From positions 62,001 to 126,000 of the forward strand of contig NZ_JAKZHX010000005.1 in the NCBI RefSeq assembly GCF_022568815.1: a stretch of 64,000 nucleotides of DNA. Reading direction: 5' to 3'. Under the pieces are notes generated by a model that saw only the letters and a program-made list of their open reading frames with translations, was not told where the DNA came from and searched no databases. The stretch is from Undibacterium paludis (GTDB taxonomy: Bacteria > Pseudomonadota > Gammaproteobacteria > Burkholderiales > Burkholderiaceae_D). The position numbers and the translations under genes are program-made. Position 1 is the stretch's first letter; the number at the start of each line of letters is the position of its first letter. Shown piece by piece: positions 53,827-62,098 of this stretch.

Positions 53827-55566
53827 ATGCCCATTCTGAAGAAGCTGTCTCTCAGCCTGCTTATCCCCCTTTGCTTCAGCCTTGCCAGCCCCGCCAGCCA
53901 GGCACAATTGGCGGCAGGCATCAAATACGATAGCAGTTACCCTCTCATCAGCCCGGTGTATGCGAAACAAGGCATGGTGGTCAGCGAACAAGCCCTGGCC
54001 AGCCAGGTTGGTCTTGACATACTCAAGCGTGGTGGCAATGCCGTAGACGCCGCCGTGGCAGTCGGTTTTGCCCTGGCCGTGGTCTTGCCAAACGCCGGCA
54101 ATATAGGTGGTGGCGGATTCATGGTGATACACGACAGCAAGTCAGGCAAGGATATTGCACTCGACTTTCGCGAACTGGCGCCGGAAAAAGCCACGCGCGA
54201 CATGTATCTGGATGCCGATGGTAAAGTTGTTCCCGGCAAATCCCTGTACAGCCATCTGGCTGTCGGCGTACCGGGCACCGTTGCCGGCATGGATGTCGCC
54301 TTGCGCAAATATGGCAGCATGAAGTGGCGCGACGTCATCGCCCCGTCAATACGCCTGGCCGAGCAAGGCTTCGAAATCAGCCCGCATCTGGCAGAGACCA
54401 TCGATTCCAGCAAAGCCCAGCTTGGCAAATGGCCAGCCAGCAGCGCCATCTTCTTCAGGGATGGCAAACCCCTGCAAGCTGGCGAACGCCTGATTCAGAA
54501 GGATCTGGCAGCCTCACTGCGCCTGATTGCCGAACAGGGACCATCTGCCTTCTATGAAGGTGCGATTGCCAAAAAAATCGTTGCCGAGATGCAGCAGCAC
54601 CAGGGGCTGATCTCCGCCGCTGACCTGAAAAACTACCGCGCCGTTGAGCGCATACCGGTACGCGGCAACTATCGCGGCTATGAAGTGGTGTCGATGCCGC
54701 CACCAAGCTCCGGCGGCGTACACATCATCGAAATGCTCAACATGCTTGAACATTTTCCCTTGAAGGAACAGGGAGCAAACAGTGCCCAGACCCTGCATCA
54801 GCTCAGTGAAGTGATGAAGCTGGCCTATGCCGACCGTTCAGAATTCCTTGGTGACCCGGACTATTACAAAGTGCCGGTCAAGGGCCTGACCTCACGCAGC
54901 TATGCGGACGAGCTGGTCAAGAAAATCCAGCCTGACCGCGCCACCCCTTCTGCAGAAATCAAGCCGGGCAAACCACAGCCCTATGAAAGCGATCAGACCA
55001 CGCATTACAGCGTGGCCGACAAATTTGGCAACGTGGTAGCGACCACTTACACCCTGAACCTGAATTTCGGCAGCGGCATCGTCGCCACCGGCACCGGCAT
55101 CATGCTCAACAATGAAATGGATGATTTCTCGGTCAAGGCCGGTGTCCCGAATGCCTTTGGCCTGGTCGGCGGTGACGCCAATGCCGTACAGGGCTGGAAA
55201 CGCCCCCTGAGTTCAATGTCACCGACCATCGTCCTCAAGGATGGCAAACCCTTCCTGGTCACCGGCAGTCCTGGTGGCAGCCGCATCATCACCACGACCC
55301 TGCAAATCATATTGAACGTTATCGATCACGGCATGAATGCCGCAGAAGCCACCGTAGCGCCACGCGTGCACCAGCAGTGGGTGCCGGACCAGTTACGCGT
55401 GGAAAAAGGCATCAGCGCCGATACCTTGCGCCTGCTGGAGCAAAAAGGTCAGGTCCTGAAACCCGCCGCCACACTGGGTAAAACCCAGACCATACAGATC
55501 ACCAGCCAGGGCTTTTCCGGTTTTTCTGATACCCGCAATCCCGATGGCAGCGCTGTGGGCTTTTAA
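53827..55566 (+). CDS. ggt: periplasmic gamma-glutamyltransferase
   Basis: 579 aa. Signal peptide (about 1-27, ending SQAQ). The precursor self-cleaves before Thr391 in ESDQTTHYSVAD, the same residue number as in E. coli Ggt. Substrate-binding features include GGNAVDAAVAVGFALAVV, NIGGGGFMV, the small-subunit LNNEMDDFS and SPGGSRI. It hydrolyses or transfers the gamma-glutamyl group of glutathione in the periplasm. Monocistronic, after the rplY terminator; GGAG lies about 9 nt before the ATG. Confidence 0.96.
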   Translation: MPILKKLSLSLLIPLCFSLASPASQAQLAAGIKYDSSYPLISPVYAKQGMVVSEQALASQVGLDILKRGGNAVDAAVAVGFALAVVLPNAGNIGGGGFMVIHDSKSGKDIALDFRELAPEKATRDMYLDADGKVVPGKSLYSHLAVGVPGTVAGMDVALRKYGSMKWRDVIAPSIRLAEQGFEISPHLAETIDSSKAQLGKWPASSAIFFRDGKPLQAGERLIQKDLAASLRLIAEQGPSAFYEGAIAKKIVAEMQQHQGLISAADLKNYRAVERIPVRGNYRGYEVVSMPPPSSGGVHIIEMLNMLEHFPLKEQGANSAQTLHQLSEVMKLAYADRSEFLGDPDYYKVPVKGLTSRSYADELVKKIQPDRATPSAEIKPGKPQPYESDQTTHYSVADKFGNVVATTYTLNLNFGSGIVATGTGIMLNNEMDDFSVKAGVPNAFGLVGGDANAVQGWKRPLSSMSPTIVLKDGKPFLVTGSPGGSRIITTTLQIILNVIDHGMNAAEATVAPRVHQQWVPDQLRVEKGISADTLRLLEQKGQVLKPAATLGKTQTIQITSQGFSGFSDTRNPDGSAVGF

Positions 55567-55602
55567 GATTTTTATTACCCTGGCCTGCTGGTTGAGCAGT
55601 TC

Positions 55603-58600
55603 TCAGGCCGGGGCGTCGCACCACTTATTCCACATAGAGCGATATGCACTTTCGACTTCTTGAGTAAAACCAGATTCATTCATCAAGGGGCTGTTTTGCA
55701 TTTCTCTGCGTAAAGTTGATCTGATCTCAGCCAGTCTAGGAATATCCTGCGCCATTGTCACGACTTTATCTACGTACTCTTCTTCCGTAGTTGCAATCCA
55801 CTCAGGATGCCCAGCCCCCGCAAGTATACTCCCGCCCAAACGCCCCACACCGGGACGTCCAGCCAAAGTCACATAGGGGACACCCATATACAGAGTTTCA
55901 AACAATGTTGTACCAGAGTTATGCGGGAAACAGTCCAGTCCAATATCAAGCGACCTTAGAACGTCCCACGGCGGACTGTGATAACCAATATCAAGTCTTG
56001 ATTCATCGATACCGTGAGCGGCAAATTTATCAATCAGCGCCTGACGCAACGCTACATCTTGATAATTAGCACTATCCACAACCAGCACTGCATTTTCAAC
56101 TCGCTTCAGAATTGCAGCCCATGCCCTGATAGTCTTATAGTTCACCCGTATCGATCTCGTCAAAGTCCCTATGCGAATACAATTTGCAGTCAGCGCTGGA
56201 AGTTGGTTGACCTCTCCCATACCTTCCGCTGGTCGGTAAACAATCAGTGGCGTATTGAGCCTCCATACTTGCTCAGCAAATAAGTGATCCGTACCCGGTG
56301 GAGCACTCATTTCATCAGCAAGAAAATAAGTAATGGCTGTCAAGCCCGTTGTATAGGCAAATCCCAACCATGACACCTGGACCGGCGCAGGTCTGCGCGC
56401 AAATACTGACAAACGGTTATTAGCGGTATGACCAGCAAGGTCAATCAAGATATCGATACCGTCATTACGTATGCGCTGACATAACATGTCGTCACTCAGA
56501 CCATTCGTCTCTACCCAATGGTCTGCATATCCCTTATAGCGTTCAGTAACATTGTCCTGCGCACTCAGTTGCGCATAGGCATAAACCTCGACCAATGCCT
56601 TATTATGGTGACTCATCAAGGGTTCTAAAAAATACTGAACAGGGTGGCGACAGAAATCCGGCGACACATAACCGATTTTAAGACGGCGCTGGCGGGTCAG
56701 ATCATTTTTAAAAGGCAATTGATCGTCCTTATAGCGAAGCGCATATCTCCTTTCATACTCCTGATATGCCGCAAAAATATCTTCCGCACTGCGATCAGGA
56801 TCGTAGTTAAGCATGAACAGCAAATTGCTATAGGTTTGAGCATAATCGGGGGCCAGATTGACCGCATGAAGATTCTTGTTTGCTGCCTCCTCAAACTTCC
56901 CCTGACCGGCAAGCAAACCTGCAAGATTGGTATAAACTTTGGTAACCTCACTGCCCATCTGCAAAGCTTTGGCAAAACACGCTTCTGCCTCCTCAAAGCG
57001 ATTGGCCGAGCAATGTGCTGTCCCCAGATTGTTATATAACATGACTGACGTAGCATTATTAGCAATACCTTGCTCATAAATCTCTATCGCCATGTTGTAT
57101 TGCTTCTGTTCAAATAAGAGAACACCCAGGTTGCAGTAAGCGGCGGGGTTTGTCGGTTGCAAGGTTATTACCCTGCGATAAACCGCTTCGGCTTCTTTTA
57201 GCATTTTTTGCTTGGTATAAATGCTCCCCAAACCTATCATTGCCTCTGCGAAGTCAGGTCGCAAACCCAGGGCCTGTTTGAAATAGGCAAGTGCAACATC
57301 CATCTCTTCAAGTTTGAGTGCGATCAGCCCCAGGTTGTAAATAGTTTCGACATGCTCAGGATTACTTTCCAAGGATAGTAAAAAATTCTCACGAGCAAGG
57401 ATAAAGTCGCCTTTTTCCAGGTGGAGCAAGCCGAGATTTGAATAGGTAGGCGCTTGATCGCTACTGACAAGGCCAACCATGCCTGCATCTTTATCCAGAT
57501 CCTTGCTGCCAATCTGCAATGCCTGGTTGTAGCAGACCTCGGCTTCAGACAATCGATTGATGGAGCTATAGGTATTGCCAAGATTATTATATAGCAGCAC
57601 GGATTGGGCATTATTGGCCATTCCCTGCGTATAAACTATGATTGCTTCCTGATATTTTTTCTGCTCATGCAACAGAGCCCCCAAATTACAATATGCCGCG
57701 GGATGTTCCGGTCGAAAATGAATGGCTTGACGATAGCTCGACTCAGCCTCCTGCAACAAATGTAATTTGTTATAGGCATTCCCCAAACTGACAATTGCAT
57801 CAATATAATCAGGGCGCAGTTTCAATGCTTGTTTGAAATAGTCAACAGCTGCGTCCGTCTGACCCAGTGCAAATGCAACCTTGCCAAGATTGTAGATTGT
57901 CTCTACATGCTGAGGATTGATGCTCAAGGATTGCAACAATTTCTCACGCGCCACAAGGTATTCCTGTTTCTCCAGATGAAGAATACCAAGATTGCAATAA
58001 GCCAAAAAATGCGCAGGGTTAACGGATAAAGTTTGAAGATAATGCGCCTCCGCATCCACTAATTTACCTTGACGCTGGAACAAGACCGCAAGGTTAAAAT
58101 GAGCATGGCTAAAATCTGGTTTGATTGAGATTGCCTTGAGATAAGCAGACTGCGCCTCTGTCACGTTGCCCAGTGAAGTTTGGGTAACAGCAAAATTATA
58201 GAAAGCAATGTGGTTATTTGGCTGATTTTGAATAACGTGCTCATAGCAAACCAGGGCTTCCTGAAATCGGCCCATCGCGTCCAGGCATAACCCAAGATTG
58301 ATTTCAGCATCAAAAAAATTGGGCTGTATTACAAGCGCACGACGATACTGAACCTCGGCTTGTACAAAATCTTGCTGTTCATAAAAGACATCCCCAAGCT
58401 TATTATTCAAAGTTGCATCAGCGCTTTTATCTTCGATAGCCAATTGAAAATACTTGATCGCAGCAGGTAAGTTGCCATCTTTAAAACTCGCGTCGCCCAG
58501 TTGCTCTGGTCCCAATTCCTGAACAGTTTTTACAGCGCCATCAGCAAGATCGCCATCCTGCTCGTTTTTCTTATTAGCGGCTTTATTTTGGTCTGCAGAA

Positions 58601-58629
58601 AAAAACTGTTTCTTAAACCAGCTCAGCAT
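55603..58629 (-). CDS. TPR-containing GT41-family glycosyltransferase (OGT/SPINDLY-like)
   Basis: 1008 aa. About 15 TPR units fill residues 40-610; the C-terminal OGT-like catalytic region (about 645-1005) begins RRLKIGYVSPDF and includes DILIDLAGHTANNRLSVFARRPAPVQVSWLGFAYTTG, LDCFPHNSGTTLFETLYMGVPYVTLAG and GRLGGSIL. GT41 enzymes transfer a sugar (GlcNAc or related) from a nucleotide donor to Ser/Thr of proteins in the cytoplasm; the TPR superhelix selects the target. Residues 211-375 and 396-560 are an internal duplication (offset 185 residues). AT-richer than upstream genes. The next genes are three pilins on the same strand, making pilin or another surface protein a candidate substrate (inference). 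Confidence 0.88.
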   Translation of the reverse strand: MLSWFKKQFFSADQNKAANKKNEQDGDLADGAVKTVQELGPEQLGDASFKDGNLPAAIKYFQLAIEDKSADATLNNKLGDVFYEQQDFVQAEVQYRRALVIQPNFFDAEINLGLCLDAMGRFQEALVCYEHVIQNQPNNHIAFYNFAVTQTSLGNVTEAQSAYLKAISIKPDFSHAHFNLAVLFQRQGKLVDAEAHYLQTLSVNPAHFLAYCNLGILHLEKQEYLVAREKLLQSLSINPQHVETIYNLGKVAFALGQTDAAVDYFKQALKLRPDYIDAIVSLGNAYNKLHLLQEAESSYRQAIHFRPEHPAAYCNLGALLHEQKKYQEAIIVYTQGMANNAQSVLLYNNLGNTYSSINRLSEAEVCYNQALQIGSKDLDKDAGMVGLVSSDQAPTYSNLGLLHLEKGDFILARENFLLSLESNPEHVETIYNLGLIALKLEEMDVALAYFKQALGLRPDFAEAMIGLGSIYTKQKMLKEAEAVYRRVITLQPTNPAAYCNLGVLLFEQKQYNMAIEIYEQGIANNATSVMLYNNLGTAHCSANRFEEAEACFAKALQMGSEVTKVYTNLAGLLAGQGKFEEAANKNLHAVNLAPDYAQTYSNLLFMLNYDPDRSAEDIFAAYQEYERRYALRYKDDQLPFKNDLTRQRRLKIGYVSPDFCRHPVQYFLEPLMSHHNKALVEVYAYAQLSAQDNVTERYKGYADHWVETNGLSDDMLCQRIRNDGIDILIDLAGHTANNRLSVFARRPAPVQVSWLGFAYTTGLTAITYFLADEMSAPPGTDHLFAEQVWRLNTPLIVYRPAEGMGEVNQLPALTANCIRIGTLTRSIRVNYKTIRAWAAILKRVENAVLVVDSANYQDVALRQALIDKFAAHGIDESRLDIGYHSPPWDVLRSLDIGLDCFPHNSGTTLFETLYMGVPYVTLAGRPGVGRLGGSILAGAGHPEWIATTEEEYVDKVVTMAQDIPRLAEIRSTLRREMQNSPLMNESGFTQEVESAYRSMWNKWCDAPA

Positions 58630-58790
58630 AAGCGAATTCCCATTTTTTAATTTGCACGATCACAAGATGATGGACTGTAAATCCGTTTCCCTTGGCAGTA
58701 GGCTAGTTTACTCTTTCCATTGTAAGTTGCAGAACAAAAACTATGGATAAATCTCCAGACTCCACCAGATGGCTAATTCTCATCAGTATA

Positions 58791-58820
58791 AAAAAAGCCC
58801 TTCGGATTGAAGGGCTTTTT
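58791..58820 (-). terminator. terminator of pilin gene 1
   Basis: Stem GCCCTTC (58797-58803) with GAAGGGC (58809-58815), flanked by A6 and T5, so it works in both directions. Lies 20 bp after the pilin stop on the minus strand. Confidence 0.9.
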
Positions 58821-58840
58821 AATGTACAACCAGAAACCTA

Positions 58841-59311
58841 TTATGGGCAACCACCTGCACCAGATTTCAGGCCGCGTTGACCATTGCAGATCGTATCAGC
58901 GGCACCAAAGGACCAGAGCATATTTGCCTGGTTTGTTACTGTTGTTGGTGTCAATGTACCTGTCAATTGTGTCGAAGCACCGCCACCTGCTGTTGCGGCA
59001 CTGACTACCTGTACTGAGCCAGCAGCAACTGTAGGCAAGGATGGCAGGAATTTAGATGTTCTAACTTGAGGAATACCGTTAGTACCCATTGTAAAACAGC
59101 CTGTCCAAACGCCATTGTTTTCTTGATAGCACAGAGACATCGAAGTCAGTAAGCTATCTATCTCAGCCCTTGCACCAGCAGCACGTGTACGAGATGTGTA
59201 GTCAGAATACTGGGGGATAGCAATCGCTGCCAAGATACCGATAATTGCAACAACAATCATCAATTCGATCAGTGTGAAGCCGCGTTGCAGCTGTTTGGAG
59301 AGAGTTTTCAT
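58841..59311 (-). CDS. pilA: type IV major pilin, copy 1
   Basis: 156 aa. A 10-residue basic leader ends in Gly, and the prepilin peptidase site is [10 protein letters not shown] with Glu at +5. The hydrophobic helix [24 protein letters not shown] is followed by a globular domain with four Cys: a pair in [14 protein letters not shown] and a C-terminal disulfide region ([17 protein letters not shown]). It differs from copy 3 at only 8 of 156 positions by my hand count. Its own sigma-54-like promoter (59349-59364) and terminator make it a single-gene unit. Major subunit of type IV pili: twitching, adhesion, DNA uptake. Confidence 0.93.
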   Translation of the reverse strand: MKTLSKQLQRGFTLIELMIVVAIIGILAAIAIPQYSDYTSRTRAAGARAEIDSLLTSMSLCYQENNGVWTGCFTMGTNGIPQVRTSKFLPSLPTVAAGSVQVVSAATAGGGASTQLTGTLTPTTVTNQANMLWSFGAADTICNGQRGLKSGAGGCP

Positions 59312-59348
59312 TTAGATTCCATAAAAATTAACATCGGAACTCGAATTC

Positions 59349-59364
59349 AGCAAGTTTCATGCCC
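59349..59364 (-). promoter_or_regulatory. sigma-54-type promoter of pilin 1
   Basis: Minus-strand GGGCATGAAACTTGCT: -24 GG and -12 GC with the required 10-bp spacing; weaker -24 box than copy 3. 38 bp upstream of the ATG. Confidence 0.65.
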
Positions 59365-59757
59365 ATTTCAATATGAATCGAAAATTGAAACTGCTGCATA
59401 CCAAAGGGATTATCAATATGCAAAAACTTCTAAGAATTAATTACCACAAAGCATGGCAGATCATTGTCAAGCATCATAAATCCTGCTCATTACGCCCAAC
59501 CCCAACTTTTTTGAAAATCCACACTCACTCCTATGAAAAGGAATCATTTCTGACTACAGTACTCCGAGATCACCTTAGATCAGACTCATAGAAAATGAGT
59601 GCAGGTAATCTTTCCGACATTTGCTTAAGTAAATTACCGCAACAGCAACCATGTCTTGAAACATCGCTAGCACAGTTCTAAACTCTACCAATAATTAAAA
59701 TACAACGACATGATGACTGCGTTAATTTGCTTACGAAAGTCATGCCTTAACCTACAT
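59365..59757. other. AT-rich spacer upstream of pilin 1
   Basis: About 390 bp between the pilin 1 promoter and the terminator of pilin 2. No gene is supported; a 72-codon plus-strand frame at 59373-59591 lacks any recognisable character. It could hold activator (PilR-type) sites for the sigma-54 promoter. Confidence 0.5.
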
Positions 59758-59788
59758 AAAAAAGCCCTTCAGTTGAAGGGCTTTTTTT
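59758..59788 (-). terminator. terminator of pilin gene 2
   Basis: Stem GCCCTTCA (59764-59771) with TGAAGGGC (59774-59781), A6 before and T7 after; nearly identical to the terminators of the other two pilin genes. Confidence 0.9.
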
Positions 59789-59806
59789 ACGGACAACCAA
59801 AACTTA

Positions 59807-60277
59807 TTATGGGCAACCACCCGCACCAGACTTCAAGCCACGCTGACCATTGCAGATAGTATCAGCTGCGCCAAAAGCCCAAATCATATTTGCCTGGTTG
59901 GTCACCGTCGTTGCATTCAATGTCCCCGATAATTGCGTCGAAGCACCTCCACCAGCCGTAGCACTACTGGTATATGCGACAGAGCCCGCACCAAGCGTCG
60001 GCGCAACAGCAATAAATTTAGAAGTAACCACGGCTGGGATGCCATTTGTCCCCATCGTTGTACAGTTCGTCCAGACACCATTATTATCCTGGTAGCACAT
60101 AGTCATGGCAGTAAGCAGGCTATCAATCTCGGCCCTGCTACCAGCTGCACGAGTACGCGAGGTGTAGTCAGAATATTGAGGAATAGCAATCGCTGCCAAG
60201 ATGCCGATGATTGCGACAACAATCATCAATTCGATCAGCGTAAAACCGCGTTGCAGTTGTTTGATGGTCATTTTCAT
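59807..60277 (-). CDS. pilA: type IV major pilin, copy 2 (divergent middle)
   Basis: 156 aa from the ATG at 60277, which has CTGGAG 8 nt upstream; the frame is open to 60319 but only into the promoter. The leader [18 protein letters not shown] and N-terminal helix are identical to the other two copies. The C-terminal region from [12 protein letters not shown] onward is almost identical. The central surface region (about residues 57-113) has many substitutions, including NC for GC and AVAPTLGAG for PSLPTVAAG, although the four Cys are kept. Own sigma-54-like promoter at 60319-60334. Confidence 0.93.
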   Translation of the reverse strand: MKMTIKQLQRGFTLIELMIVVAIIGILAAIAIPQYSDYTSRTRAAGSRAEIDSLLTAMTMCYQDNNGVWTNCTTMGTNGIPAVVTSKFIAVAPTLGAGSVAYTSSATAGGGASTQLSGTLNATTVTNQANMIWAFGAADTICNGQRGLKSGAGGCP

Positions 60278-60318
60278 CAGTATCTCCAGAAAAAATTTAC
60301 CCAGCTGATGCACAACCA

Positions 60319-60334
60319 AGCAAATCCCGTACCA
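60319..60334 (-). promoter_or_regulatory. sigma-54-type promoter of pilin 2
   Basis: Minus-strand TGGTACGGGATTTGCT: -24 TGG and -12 TTGCT with correct spacing, one change from TGGCAC. 42 bp upstream of the ATG. Confidence 0.75.
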
Positions 60335-60480
60335 TTTTCATTTATGTTCAAATGGTTTCAAAAAATGGAAATAATCGCCAAAAATCGTCAATTACGGCAA
60401 AAAAAGTCACTTATTACTATTAAAAACTTGTTTCTCGTAAAAAAGCTGTCTACAACATTTTTTCATAAAATATGTGCCAT

Positions 60481-60512
60481 AAAAAAAGCCCTTCAAATTG
60501 AAGGGCTTTTTT
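60481..60512 (-). terminator. terminator of pilin gene 3
   Basis: Stem GCCCTTCAA (60488-60496) with TTGAAGGGC (60498-60506) flanked by A7 and T6. Confidence 0.92.
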
Positions 60513-60531
60513 ATGTACAAGCAGAAACCTA

Positions 60532-61002
60532 TTATGGGCAGCCGCCTGCACCAGATTTCAAACCACGTTGACCATTGCAGATCGTGTCAGCAGCACCGAA
60601 AGCCCAGATCATATTTGCTTGATTGGTCACTGTTGTTGGTGTCAATGTACCTGTCAACTGTGTCGAAGCACCGCCGCCTGCTGTTGCAGCGCTAACCAGT
60701 TGTACAGAACCAGCTGCGACTGTAGGCAGAGATGGCAAGAATTTGGATGTTTGAACTTGAGGAATACCATTAGTACCCATTGTAAAACAGCCTGTCCAAA
60801 CGCCATTGTTTTCTTGGTAGCACAGAGCCATCGATGTCAGCAAGCTATCTATTTCAGCTCTTGCGCCAGCAGCACGTGTACGGGATGTATAGTCAGAATA
60901 CTGAGGGATAGCGATCGCTGCCAGGATACCGATGATTGCAACAACAATCATCAATTCGATCAGTGTGAAGCCGCGTTGCAGCTGTTTAGGGATAGCTTTC
61001 AT
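60532..61002 (-). CDS. pilA: type IV major pilin, copy 3
   Basis: 156 aa, [18 protein letters not shown] leader, same architecture as copy 1 with 8 differences (three in the leader). CTGGAG lies 10 nt before the ATG. It has the best promoter of the three: a consensus sigma-54 site at 61050-61065. It is the first pilin of the tandem set and therefore a candidate for the main expressed copy. Confidence 0.94.
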   Translation of the reverse strand: MKAIPKQLQRGFTLIELMIVVAIIGILAAIAIPQYSDYTSRTRAAGARAEIDSLLTSMALCYQENNGVWTGCFTMGTNGIPQVQTSKFLPSLPTVAAGSVQLVSAATAGGGASTQLTGTLTPTTVTNQANMIWAFGAADTICNGQRGLKSGAGGCP

Positions 61003-61463
61003 TATGAACTCCAGGAAAAAGTTAAAATCAGGAACTACGCTTCACATGTAGCAAGCACTGTGCCAGTTTCTGTTTACTGATAGAAACAAGCGATTCTCAT
61101 ATAGAAATACAAAAATTTCGTCTTTACTTATGACATTAACATGAACAGACTGACGAAAACCGTCATTACCTATTCTTTTAGCCATACAAATTTTGTCAGC
61201 TCCACGTCAATTCACGGATGCAGCTGACAAGTCTGTCAGTTATGTAAAAAATTGTATCTTCAATAGAGAGAATATGTAAATTATGGGTGCAAAAATGATG
61301 CCGAGAATCAATCTCCGGCAGGCAGAGGCATAAAAGAGAATTGAAGCAAAACGCAATAAAATCAAATACTTATTGCTTGCTCTTTTTGATATTCACCAGG
61401 GCATGAGCATCTAAGCAGCTCTACCCCGGTTAACAATAGACGTTCCAATAGACGTTCTTGAAT
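61003..61463. other. AT-rich upstream region of pilin 3
   Basis: About 460 bp without a gene. The part next to pilin 3 is its leader and sigma-54 promoter; beyond 61066 it is AT-rich and may hold enhancer sites for a PilR-type activator, but I see no clear repeat that would mark them. The end near 61400-61463 lies after the FHA gene stop, without an obvious terminator. Confidence 0.5.
61050..61065 (-). promoter_or_regulatory. consensus sigma-54 promoter of pilin 3
   Basis: Minus-strand TGGCACAGTGCTTGCT, an exact match to TGGCAC-N5-TTGCT, 48 bp upstream of the pilin ATG. PilA genes are classically controlled by RpoN with PilS/PilR. Confidence 0.88.
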
Positions 61464-62069
61464 TTAATAAAAGATAACAGCCATTTTTGTGCCGGACAAT
61501 TCAATCATGTCGGCATGCTTGAGTTTATGCGGCGTGTTCTTGATGGAATTGGTATTGACGGTTGCAGACACGTCTCCATCAACTTGCGCAATGACAAAAT
61601 CCTGACCTTGCTGGGTAATGGCGACGACCTGGGTGCCAGGGCTGCCTATCGTTGTGACTGGTTTGACCAGTTTCAGTTCTTTACCGGCATTGGGGCCATT
61701 CATAACTTTAATCTTGGCATTTGGCCTTTCATTCTGAGTCGCAGCGGACGCACTATCGGCCACAAAGCTTTGTTTGCTCGCCTGCTCTACCTGAAAGCGC
61801 AACTTGTATTTGCCAATATCAATGACATCGTCATCTTGCAGCAAGTGCTTTTTGACGGGCTGCCCGTTCACCATGGTGCCATTGGTACTGCCAAGGTCAA
61901 GTACGAACGAGCCATTGGATGAAGTGTCAATCGCCGCATGCTGGCCGCTGACTGTCAGGTGATCAATGACGATATCGTTGCTGGGTCGCCGCCCTACGGT
62001 CAGGCGTGATTTGCTGATTGTGATTTCTTGTTGAACCAGACCATTAAAGGTGACGATAATTTTCGCCAT
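61464..62069 (-). CDS. FHA domain protein
   Basis: 201 aa. The N-terminal FHA domain (about 20-95) has the phosphothreonine-binding motif: VGRRPSNDIVIDHLTVSGQHAAI ... LDLGSTNGTMVNGQPV (conserved Gly-Arg, Ser-x-x-His and Asn-Gly). After a short Ala/Gln-rich linker, a second half (about 115-201, MNGPNAGKELKLVKPVTTIGSPG) looks like a degenerate FHA repeat without the binding residues. No membrane segment or transcription domain. It is encoded 29 bp after a PP2C phosphatase, suggesting a Ser/Thr phosphorylation circuit whose kinase is not in the window. Confidence 0.9.
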   Translation of the reverse strand: MAKIIVTFNGLVQQEITISKSRLTVGRRPSNDIVIDHLTVSGQHAAIDTSSNGSFVLDLGSTNGTMVNGQPVKKHLLQDDDVIDIGKYKLRFQVEQASKQSFVADSASAATQNERPNAKIKVMNGPNAGKELKLVKPVTTIGSPGTQVVAITQQGQDFVIAQVDGDVSATVNTNSIKNTPHKLKHADMIELSGTKMAVIFY

Positions 62070-62098
62070 AAATCTCTCATCAATTCATAATCCCCGCA

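Noticed and set aside
55578-55613. Imperfect hairpin CCCTGGCCTG/CAGGCCGGGG as terminator between ggt and the GT41 gene
   Set aside because: It overlaps the GT41 stop codon, has a mismatch and lacks T-runs on either side; not strong enough to call.
59373-59591. 72-codon plus-strand frame between pilin copies
   Set aside because: It lies in the AT-rich promoter-side spacer, has no family likeness, and is antisense to pilin transcription units.
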